In this document: in pieces, positions 15,275 through 22,021 of the stretch
Layout of the letters: every line of letters starts with the position of its first letter
Numbering within the stretch: position 1 is the stretch's first letter
Source of the DNA: Flagellimonas amphidinii
GTDB taxonomy: Bacteria > Bacteroidota > Bacteroidia > Flavobacteriales > Flavobacteriaceae
DNA length: 64,000 bases
Assembly (NCBI RefSeq): GCF_013090115.1
Contig: NZ_JABFNN010000037.1
Location: forward strand, 124,001 to 188,000
Reading direction: 5' to 3'
Program-made: the position numbers and the translations under genes
The notes under the pieces: model-generated
The model's input: only the letters and a program-made list of their open reading frames with translations
The model's database searches: none
What the model was told of the DNA's origin: nothing

Positions 15275-16093
15275 TTATTTTGTGAGTTTTGTTAGAGTTC
15301 GAAATGTGCTGCCGGTTAACCCTTCAAATAATTTGTTTTCTTCAAGTGTAGGTGTCGCTATTAGGTTGGCTACTTCTGCAGGACTTGATATTGTGGGTCT
15401 TTTAAGGACAATGGGATTTATACCAAACTTAATATCTAAAGAATATTCTTCAGTAGAAGTTGCCAACTCTCCACCAATATTTAGGCCATAAGCACCTCCC
15501 TTTGCACCAGCATTAAATTTATTGTATTTTTTTCGGACAATGTTTTTCTGAACAAATCCGGAGATGGCAAATAGATAACAGATTTGAGAATCATTCAATA
15601 AATCTTGATTGTCTTGTTTCCATTGTCTTACATTTGAAGGCCAGTCAGGATGATGTTGATTAATTACACCTGCAGCTTGGTCAAAAATCATTAACGAGAA
15701 GAAATTTTCGGAGGATAATTCTGCACTTAAGTAACTTAAGAAAGAAACGTTTGCAGCAAGTTGTTCATCTACAACTATTGAACTCCTCAGTTTAGGAGTT
15801 GACAATTTAGATAATTCATCAACGGTTCTTTTAATGGGGAATGGGGTAAATTCAAATTGGTAATTTGGGTCAGCTAGGTTATCCGGACAGTTGTCATTGA
15901 CTTTTCTTATCTGAAGTACCATTCCCAATAAAGCATAAGGATTTGCAATGTAAGGGTCAGCATCGATATAAGCTGTATGACTTCTTAGATTCAATTTGGT
16001 TATAGCCTCTTCTTGTTCAGCTACATTTGTTTGTTCGGCTACATTATTGTTCATTACCTCGTTAATGTGCTCTGTAGAATTGTTTCCTGCCAT
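15275..16093 (-). CDS. Hypothetical partner of the papain-like protease
   Basis: This 272-residue soluble protein is not recognised. The N-terminus is low-complexity (Asn/Glu/Val) and disordered. From residue 35 it contains 'HTAYIDADPYIANPYALLG', a Ser/Leu-rich middle and a Gly-rich turn 'FNAGAKGGAYGLNIGG' near residue 195, followed by strands. It is the first gene of the two-gene operon with the protease. A gasdermin-like role was considered because of the protease neighbour but is not supported by any motif. Confidence 0.6.
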   Translation of the reverse strand: MAGNNSTEHINEVMNNNVAEQTNVAEQEEAITKLNLRSHTAYIDADPYIANPYALLGMVLQIRKVNDNCPDNLADPNYQFEFTPFPIKRTVDELSKLSTPKLRSSIVVDEQLAANVSFLSYLSAELSSENFFSLMIFDQAAGVINQHHPDWPSNVRQWKQDNQDLLNDSQICYLFAISGFVQKNIVRKKYNKFNAGAKGGAYGLNIGGELATSTEEYSLDIKFGINPIVLKRPTISSPAEVANLIATPTLEENKLFEGLTGSTFRTLTKLTK

Positions 16094-16490
16094 TTTATTG
16101 TGCTTTTATTATTTATTTCAATTATTCTGTATGTACAGCTCTAATTTCTTTCATCGTTTTCCCATTATAATCCCTGCTCCAACTATTTATTGTTCTTAGA
16201 GCACTGCTTTTATTATTGCCATTTTAGTTTCGTTTAATGGAGTGCAACTATGTTAAATGTATACCATAGATTGGGCAGACAAAACATAAGTTTTGATGAT
16301 CATCAACCATCTTTGATTAAATCTTTTAAAGCCTGATAGTATAGGGGGGAAGTGATTACAAGGTAGTAAGTTTCCTGTTATTTCAATTAAACAATAACCT
16401 TACTTTTTCTGGGGGTTTTCTTTAATATTTCTAGTTTTGAATAGTATATGCCCCTTTTTAATGGTTTTTTGCTATTATCTGTTTGGGATT
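16094..16490. other. 397 nt intergenic; contains dispersed motif copy 2
   Basis: No gene is seen. At 16391-16419 lies AATAACCTTACTTTTTCTGGGGG, here described by its parts AACCTTACTTTTTCT and GGGGGTTTT. It is the second copy of the motif found at 711 and 21724. It lies about 75 nt beyond the 3' end of the next gene on the minus strand, as a terminator would. Confidence 0.35.
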
Positions 16491-17435
16491 TTATGCTGTA
16501 TGTCTTTCTATTATTTGGTAAAATAATTTTCTTTCATTTTCTGGCCATTTTATTGTTGCTTCTTTATTTTGATGGATAGGGTGTTTCAATTTGATTAAAA
16601 CCAAACATAACCTCACGATTATTTTTTCTGAATTGTTAAAAAGTAATTGTAATGTTGTGAAGGAAGACTCTTTTTCTTTCAATTCTTTTTTTGTTTCTGT
16701 CAGTTCAATTGCCCATTGTTCTTTTACACTTTCAAAGCCATCTTCAAATATTTTTTTATTGAACTTAGCTTCTCTATATGCTTTTTCTTCTCTCCTTTTT
16801 GAATTTCGTTTGTTAACGATATAGTTGATTAACTGGGTTAGCAGTACCCCTAATACGGTGTAAATGATTTTTTCATTCCTATTCTTTTTGTCATATAACT
16901 TAGTATAGGTAGATATGTATTTTGCCCCCTCGTTTTCAAGGTTGTCTATTTCAACTTCCGTGCTATCACTTTTATGTCTAAGCTCTTGCAAGGTTTTTTC
17001 TTGAGTCTCTATAAGGATGTCCTTAAGTTCTATCTCCTTGTTTAACTCATATTTAGTAACTGTTAGTTTAGTATTTAAATTCTTAACGTTGTTCTCTAAA
17101 TTTTGAACTTTCCGTTTACTTTGATGGAGAGACTTTGTTAGTTGTTCATTGAACTTTATTATTTCTTTTATATGTTGTTGTGTTGACGATAGTGTGTTAT
17201 CAAGGCCTTGAAGCGAAGTATGGGCAAATTGAAGTTTGTGTTTCACCATTTTTCCATTCCCCCAAATTACATGGTGTGGAAATTTATTATGGTATGCAAG
17301 ATGATACCCTAAAAACAAGAATGAAAAGTTAATAAGAAGGAATATGAATGCGTTTCTATACTTTCTGGATTTCTTTGGTTCTATCTTTCGATAAGATAAG
17401 GTGTCTGGATCGTAGTAATATTTTACTTTGGACAT
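16491..17435 (-). CDS. Chimeric membrane coiled-coil protein with an M23-peptidase-type N-terminus
   Basis: The 314-residue protein opens with 'MSKVKYYYDPDTLSYRKIE' followed by a transmembrane helix. This is the signature start of the flavobacterial inner-membrane M23 endopeptidases that carry a periplasmic coiled coil. The LytM peptidase domain is absent. Instead there is a long coiled coil (about 85-180), a second transmembrane helix (about 192-210, 'KIIYTVLGVLLTQLINYIV'), a charged helical region and a short helical C-terminal domain. The C-terminal part is not recognised. It may be a sensor or effector built on a borrowed cell-wall module. Confidence 0.6.
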   Translation of the reverse strand: MSKVKYYYDPDTLSYRKIEPKKSRKYRNAFIFLLINFSFLFLGYHLAYHNKFPHHVIWGNGKMVKHKLQFAHTSLQGLDNTLSSTQQHIKEIIKFNEQLTKSLHQSKRKVQNLENNVKNLNTKLTVTKYELNKEIELKDILIETQEKTLQELRHKSDSTEVEIDNLENEGAKYISTYTKLYDKKNRNEKIIYTVLGVLLTQLINYIVNKRNSKRREEKAYREAKFNKKIFEDGFESVKEQWAIELTETKKELKEKESSFTTLQLLFNNSEKIIVRLCLVLIKLKHPIHQNKEATIKWPENERKLFYQIIERHTA

Positions 17436-17497
17436 GTTTGGTTTTATACTGTCTTATTTTTAGGGAAGGCTAAATAGTCATTGTTCAATGCAGTACT

Positions 17498-18076
17498 TTA
17501 TTTACTTTTCAGCCTCTTATTTACTGGTAACTTAAGTAAACTTTGAGCTAGATTAGCTTGATTGAAATTCTCGATTTCGTAAATTTCTTTAATTAATCTA
17601 GTTAATTTAATGTCGTATTTTTTTCTCCTTCCTTGTTTATCGATAGGAACGTAATAATATCCTGTAAACTCTAAATCGCCTTTCATTTTGAGGTCGCAAA
17701 CTCCATAGCTTCTTATAGCTATATTATTTGGCTTAAAAGCATAAAAAACTTCGCTATTGAAAAAAAAGCCTTTAAAAGTATATTTTCTTAAAAATTCTTG
17801 ATTTGTATTCTCACTTGAATAGATTCTTTTGATTTTTCCTGATATCTTATTTCCAATTTGTTTAATTTGATATTCATCAACTTTATATACTTTTTTTTGA
17901 CCGTCATAAATTATAAGCAACCATTTACCCGAAATATTTGGCTTAGAGGAAATCAATGAATATATAAAAGAACGAACAGTTTTAGAAATCGTGATGAGTG
18001 CTGCAATTGAACAGATTATAGCTGTTATTGTTATACTGGACCAAGAATTTTCTATTAAACTACCCCAACCTCCCAT
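17498..18076 (-). CDS. Membrane-anchored beta-barrel-like protein (Cap15-like?), cassette 8
   Basis: The 192-residue protein has one or two N-terminal membrane segments ('SSITITAIICSIAALITISK', then 'VRSFIYSLI'). About 110 residues of alternating strands follow, starting 'NISGKWLLIIYDGQKK' and including 'YQIKQIGNKISGKIKRI' and 'YTFKGFFFNSEVFYAFKP'. A short N-terminal membrane anchor plus a lipocalin-like barrel is the plan of Cap15-type CBASS effectors. No CD-NTase gene is nearby, so a stand-alone or unrelated role is possible. It is the second gene in cassette 8 (17483-18355). Confidence 0.5.
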   Translation of the reverse strand: MGGWGSLIENSWSSITITAIICSIAALITISKTVRSFIYSLISSKPNISGKWLLIIYDGQKKVYKVDEYQIKQIGNKISGKIKRIYSSENTNQEFLRKYTFKGFFFNSEVFYAFKPNNIAIRSYGVCDLKMKGDLEFTGYYYVPIDKQGRRKKYDIKLTRLIKEIYEIENFNQANLAQSLLKLPVNKRLKSK

Positions 18077-18096
18077 TTAATTACTTTCTATTGTGA

Positions 18097-18321
18097 TTAT
18101 GCCAATATCAATAATGCTGCGATTAAACAAACTAGTCCAACAATTCCACTTACTGACTGATTCTCCTCATCTTCAGCAAACATTGTTCTAAATGCTGCAA
18201 TAACAAAAATAATTCCAAGTACAATAGTAAATACTAATGAAATTCCTTCGGGTTCACCTTTTGTACAACTATTTAAAGTCAATGAAGAAATTAGAATAAT
18301 ACCAAGTTTTTTTTGATTCAT
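18097..18321 (-). CDS. Small lipoprotein-like membrane protein, cassette 8
   Basis: The 74-residue protein has a lipobox 'LTLNSC' (Cys 19), then two hydrophobic segments ('GISLVFTIVLGIIFVIAAF' and 'VSGIVGLVCLIAALLILA') separated by an acidic loop. It is probably a membrane protein of the envelope. Unknown family. It is the first gene of cassette 8 and lies 20 bp upstream of the barrel-like gene, so the two are likely co-expressed and may act together. Confidence 0.5.
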   Translation of the reverse strand: MNQKKLGIILISSLTLNSCTKGEPEGISLVFTIVLGIIFVIAAFRTMFAEDEENQSVSGIVGLVCLIAALLILA

Positions 18322-18355
18322 ATTTAGTTTTCGTTAGGGTTATATTGCATTGAGC

Positions 18356-18473
18356 GGTAACGTATAAGAATAGTAGCGGATTTTATGCACTTACTTTTCG
18401 GTTTGTTACTGTTGTTTGATTTATAAAATGCATTTTCGTTTAAGCGATTAAACCGCTATTATTTTTATACAAT
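18356..18473. repeat. Spacer 7
   Basis: It is 118 nt long. The outer stem is GTATAAGAATAGTAGCGG (18362-18379) with CCGCTATTATTTTTATAC (18453-18470), 16 of 18 paired. The two exceptions are G against A, at stem positions 7 and 12. An inner IR is AAAATGCA / TGCATTTT-like. It is in the same class as spacer 8. Confidence 0.75.
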
Positions 18474-18487
18474 GTTAGGGGCAGTAC

Positions 18488-20290
18488 TTATTCTGAAATG
18501 TAACTACCAAAAATCTCAATCATTTTATTCCGCCAATTTTCTGGAATATCTTCCCAGTTATCTCCCCAATTTTGAGTCTGCTCGAAAGCTTTGAATGGCT
18601 TTTCGTAATTCGCTTGATATCCAATTTCATCTTCAACATTTTCGTGCATCTCAACGATTCTGCCATTTGTACCTACAGCATCTTTAATGGGTTGATTAAA
18701 CTTTACAGCTCCTTCGATTCCATTATCTCTATCGTGGACAACAATAGGTTTAATGCCCATAGAGGTTAAATATTTTACTAAACCAATAATAGCAGCTTTT
18801 CCTCTGGCTTTTAATACCTCAAAGTTTGAAATAATCCTCAAATACTTTTCTTTAGGTAATCTTGCTAAAGACTCTCTTATTAAAATATCTTCTGTGTCTC
18901 CTTCAATTATAACGACATTATTGGTATAAAATGCTCTGGAAATATAATCATCAATCTTTAGAAGCATTTTGACGTATGACTTATCATCTCCTTGTAGTTC
19001 TAAAAACGCATTTGATACTGAAAATGTACTGCATTTAACGGACTTTTTATTTCGGATAAGTCTGTTCAATACTTGCTTTGGTTTTCTTGAAATATCAATT
19101 AAAAATGGCGAATGAGTGGATGCCACTATCTGAGAATTTGAACTGCTTAATTCATAAATAGCATCTCTCATTTGATTTGCAGCACTTGGATGTAAATAAA
19201 TTTCAGGTTCTTCAAAACAAATAATCAGTGAGCGATTATGTTCATCTTCTCTTTCAGATAGCCATTTTTGTCTAAAACGTAGCATACCAAAAACCGCAGC
19301 TCGAACCATACCTGTTCCTTGATTTTCAACTGATGTTTTTATGTTACTGGACATTTCAATATTAAAGCTTGGTTTTAATGCTTTATTTGGGTCACTTAAG
19401 TCTGTAGTTGCGTGTAATTGAGATTCAGGAAATACTTTTGTCAGAACTGAATTTAAATCAGTCATCATTTTACCAAATTCCGATGTGTCATCTTCTGGGT
19501 CTAATTCCTTTGCAAGTTTTTCTAAATGTTCTTGAGCGTTTTTGAAATTATCAGAGTTTTCTCTTACTACTTGAAAAAGTTCATTTAATGTTTTACCCAG
19601 AACACCTGACGTATTTCCTTGTATTTCATTCATAGAAGTGTCAACTGGAATTAGTAAAAATCTTGGTAGCATTTTTAAAACATTACCAGGTATTCCACCA
19701 GGATTTTGAAACCAAGTATCTTCGTCAACTATATCCCATATTTCATCAAGTTGCTCTAATTTTTCTAATGCTCCTTTGCTCTTGCCAATGTTCTTGTCTA
19801 ATTCTGGAAAAAAATCGGAAATAACATCTTCCAAAATTCCCTTATCTATGTAATCTTGTGGCTTTTTACAGTCTTCAAATTCCGCTTTTAGGTTTCGAAT
19901 TTTTGATTTAAACTCTATAACTACATCTTTGCCTAATTCATAGGTTTTTTTGTAAGTAACTGAAAGCCCTGTTTCAGTTTCACTTTCGTACTCAAAAATT
20001 CTTCCTTTAAATCCTCTCCAAGTCTTTGATTCTTCAGGTAGGTTTCTAAATTCAGCTTCAAAAATAACTTTGGTTGTTTGAGGTTTTGTTTCTCCAGTTT
20101 CTTCATCAATAACCGAGTAATAATCTGAACTTGGTAATGTTTTGGTTGCGGAAAGCAAAACACCAATAGCTTTCAGTATTGAACTCTTTCCAGAATTATT
20201 TTGTCCGATTAAGAATGTCGCATCTTCAAGATAAATTTCTATATCCTCAAGTCGCTTAAATCCCTGTATTTTAAATCTATGTAGTTTCAT
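18488..20290 (-). CDS. OLD-family ATP-dependent nuclease, cassette 9
   Basis: The 600-residue protein has an N-terminal SMC/RecF-like ABC ATPase ('IGQNNSGKSSILKAIG' Walker A about residue 30; signature and Walker B around 'LIICFEEPEIYLHPSAA') and a C-terminal Toprim domain ('VVIIEGDTEDILIRESL' and 'KPIVVHDRDNG'). This is the architecture of overcoming-lysogenisation-defect nucleases, which act in anti-phage defence and DNA processing. No UvrD-like helicase is adjacent, so it is not a Gabija pair. It is the only gene of cassette 9 (18474-20306), whose ends are GTTAGGGGCA and TGCCCCTAAC. Confidence 0.88.
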   Translation of the reverse strand: MKLHRFKIQGFKRLEDIEIYLEDATFLIGQNNSGKSSILKAIGVLLSATKTLPSSDYYSVIDEETGETKPQTTKVIFEAEFRNLPEESKTWRGFKGRIFEYESETETGLSVTYKKTYELGKDVVIEFKSKIRNLKAEFEDCKKPQDYIDKGILEDVISDFFPELDKNIGKSKGALEKLEQLDEIWDIVDEDTWFQNPGGIPGNVLKMLPRFLLIPVDTSMNEIQGNTSGVLGKTLNELFQVVRENSDNFKNAQEHLEKLAKELDPEDDTSEFGKMMTDLNSVLTKVFPESQLHATTDLSDPNKALKPSFNIEMSSNIKTSVENQGTGMVRAAVFGMLRFRQKWLSEREDEHNRSLIICFEEPEIYLHPSAANQMRDAIYELSSSNSQIVASTHSPFLIDISRKPKQVLNRLIRNKKSVKCSTFSVSNAFLELQGDDKSYVKMLLKIDDYISRAFYTNNVVIIEGDTEDILIRESLARLPKEKYLRIISNFEVLKARGKAAIIGLVKYLTSMGIKPIVVHDRDNGIEGAVKFNQPIKDAVGTNGRIVEMHENVEDEIGYQANYEKPFKAFEQTQNWGDNWEDIPENWRNKMIEIFGSYISE

Positions 20291-20306
20291 TCGTATTGCC
20301 CCTAAC

Positions 20307-20425
20307 GGTCTCGTGTATGAGTAGTAGCGGATTTTTACTCACTAACTTTTCAGTTTAGCACAGACCTTTTGTTTTATATTTATATTCTCATTTTATCACT
20401 TAAATCGCTATTATTTATACACTTT
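20307..20425. repeat. Spacer 8
   Basis: It is 119 nt long. The outer stem is GTGTATGAGTAGTAGCGG (20313-20330) with CGCTATTATTTATACAC (20406-20422). It ends CACTTTG before the next GTT, the same edge that the IS110 element targeted in array 1. Confidence 0.75.
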
Positions 20426-20439
20426 GTTGTGCCTAGTAC

Positions 20440-21435
20440 TTAGATGTTAAAAAACTCTTTTCGTGCCAAATTGACTTTTTCTATAGTGTCTTTTGTCCAA
20501 TGAGTTAGATTCATATGTTTTGGATTTTCCAGCGCAATAGAATATGATATATAGATTATCAAATATGGTGGTTTTCTATTTTCCCAAACCCATTGCCGAG
20601 CTTTTTCGGTTCTGTATAGTAAGTCATGTACGTCACTTATCGTTTCGTAACCTGATTCTATTAAAGCCTTCCAATGCCTTAAGAAGTGTAACTCATCTTC
20701 AGCTATTTCAATTTCAGAGTTTGGGAATTGATGATTTAAATATAAAATTACATTTCGGACTGTGGTTTTTTGTTTAAGCAATTGTTCTAAATCTAACGAT
20801 TCTTTAACTACATCAATTTGTTCTAGCCAATTATTCTTTTTCGTCCAACTGTCTGTATTAATATACTTAGACATATCAACCTCAAAATTCCACTGAGTAC
20901 CATCAGGTAGAATAGTGTTTTCATCAAACTTTGCATTTACAATATTTGATTCAAACAGGTTTGCTCCAGTCAAATCTGTACTCTTAAAATTTACATTTCT
21001 AAGGTCAGCCTTTGATAAATTCGCACCATGTAATCTGGCTCCTTCAAAATTCGTGTCATATAGTCTTGCTTTGGATAAGTCAGCTTTACCTCCAAGTTTA
21101 GCGAATCTTACCCAAGATTTTTCTCCAGTTAATTTTCCTAATGCTCTTAATTCATGAACAGCTTTATTAGCCACCTCGTTAACTGGACTGTGCAAGTCTC
21201 GAAGCAAATTATCTTTTCTAGCAATTTCGGCTAGATGTTTTTCTTTTTTATCCTTTGAATTTTCAAGGACTTCAAGTATGATATGAATTAATCCAGCAAT
21301 TATAATAAGTATTAATCCTACGTAACCGGAATAAGTTAAAGTACCTTCTTCATTTTTGAATTTGAATAGTAATCCTATAACTCCAGAGAAAGTCAAGATT
21401 ATAGTTAGTATAATTTTTACTATTCTAATTTTCAT
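20440..21435 (-). CDS. Membrane-anchored pentapeptide-repeat protein, cassette 10
   Basis: The 331-residue protein has two N-terminal transmembrane helices ('VKIILTIILTFSGVIGLLF' and 'GYVGLILIIIAGLIHIILEVL') and a basic helical linker. Pentapeptide repeats of the A(D/N)Lxx type follow at about 115-175 ('ADLSKARLYDTNFEGARLHG', 'ANLSKADLRNVNF'). The C-terminal helical domain is not recognised. Two-TM pentapeptide proteins occur as candidate defence effectors, but the role here is unknown. It is the only gene of cassette 10 (20426-21469), the cassette next to leader T2. Confidence 0.75.
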   Translation of the reverse strand: MKIRIVKIILTIILTFSGVIGLLFKFKNEEGTLTYSGYVGLILIIIAGLIHIILEVLENSKDKKEKHLAEIARKDNLLRDLHSPVNEVANKAVHELRALGKLTGEKSWVRFAKLGGKADLSKARLYDTNFEGARLHGANLSKADLRNVNFKSTDLTGANLFESNIVNAKFDENTILPDGTQWNFEVDMSKYINTDSWTKKNNWLEQIDVVKESLDLEQLLKQKTTVRNVILYLNHQFPNSEIEIAEDELHFLRHWKALIESGYETISDVHDLLYRTEKARQWVWENRKPPYLIIYISYSIALENPKHMNLTHWTKDTIEKVNLARKEFFNI

Positions 21436-21469
21436 TTTTATTCAATCGATAATTTGTATTAGGCACAAC

Positions 21470-21595
21470 GTTTGTATAAAAGTTTGTCCTTTAAAATATC
21501 CATTACATAAACTATAACTCGACAATTCGGGTAGTTATGGTTAGGTCTGTTAATGTTTTAACATAACTACCAAAATGGCGGATAAAGTTACTTTT
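21470..21595. promoter_or_regulatory. Leader-like element T2 at the upstream end of array 2
   Basis: These 126 nt align along their whole length with T1 (8320-8446). They share GGTAGTTATGGTTAGG-like and TAACATAACTACC blocks, the AAAATGGCGGATAAAG run and the CTTTTGTTAAA edge. Similarity ends about 13 nt after the GTT on both sides. That edge carries C rather than G at position 11 and has no partner repeat. It is a possible attI/leader analogue. Confidence 0.5.
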
Positions 21596-21844
21596 GTTAA
21601 AATTTCATAGTCATAGAATTGAACATATATCATTAAGAATCTGAAATACGTTTCTTTCTAAAATGCTCTCTCTAGAATTGGGGAAGTGGTTAAATGTAGA
21701 TAAATTCCCTTAAATGTTTTTGCGGAAAAACCTTAGTTTTTTAATGGTTTTCCCTCAATAAACAATATTTAACCATAAGGAAACATCTACAATTTAAAGT
21801 AGCACTATTACTGCAGTTCATTTTTTAATCACAAGGATTCAAAA
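21596..21844. other. 249 nt intergenic; dispersed motif copy 3
   Basis: No gene is seen. At 21724-21753 lies a hairpin GGAAAAACC / GGTTTTCC enclosing TTAGTTTTTTAAT, the third copy of the motif at 711 and 16391. It lies about 95 nt beyond the 3' end of the rep operon on the minus strand, which suits a terminator. Confidence 0.4.
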
Positions 21845-22021
21845 TCAGGTTTCATAATCGATTTTGCATTGTCTTTTTGATGATTGTTTTTGGATGTAAT
21901 CCCTAACGATTCCAAAATCATTGGTATAGAATTTTATGCCATTATCATTGACGACCAGAATCCTATTTATTGACGGAATATAACGAACGGTTATTTCTCC
22001 AATTCTATGTTCACATCCCAT
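21845..22021 (-). CDS. Small protein overlapping the end of the replication gene
   Basis: It has 58 residues from the ATG at 22019-22021. This overlaps the final codons of the replication initiator and suggests translational coupling. It is a compact beta-rich chain ('ITVRYIPSINRILVVNDNGIKFY') ending in a basic helix. Unknown family. It could be a copy-control or accessory protein by context, but that is only inference. Confidence 0.5.
   Translation of the reverse strand: MGCEHRIGEITVRYIPSINRILVVNDNGIKFYTNDFGIVRDYIQKQSSKRQCKIDYET

Larger units (their letters stand above)
17483..21595 (-). mobile_element. Cassette array 2: three IR-bounded cassettes
   Basis: Cassettes lie at 17483-18355, 18474-20306 and 20426-21469. 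Private repeats are GTTCAATGCAGT with ATTGCATTGAGC, GTTAGGGGCAGTAC with GTATTGCCCCTAAC, and GTTGTGCCTAGTAC with GTATTAGGCACAAC. Spacers are 118 and 119 nt. The genes read leftwards from leader-like element T2 (21470-21595). The left-hand spacer is missing or eroded. Right after each left repeat the three cassettes share AGTACTT. The organisation is the same as array 1, 9 kb away, but a different spacer sequence class is used. Confidence 0.7.

Noticed and set aside
15275-16093. A bacterial gasdermin cleaved by the neighbouring protease
   Set aside because: No gasdermin motif or N-terminal cysteine is seen, and the size and neighbour alone are not enough.
17498-18076. A complete CBASS system
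   Set aside because: No CD-NTase or other Cap genes are in the window. Only the possible effector-like fold is present.
17483-18361. A 6 nt insertion in the right repeat of cassette 8
   Set aside because: Aligning ATTGCATTGAGC instead of extending to the later TAAC explains the end with a single substitution and restores the usual spacer length of 118 nt and position 11 of the G/A difference.
18488-20290. A Gabija or class 2 OLD defence pair
   Set aside because: No UvrD-like helicase gene is adjacent. The cassette holds only this gene.
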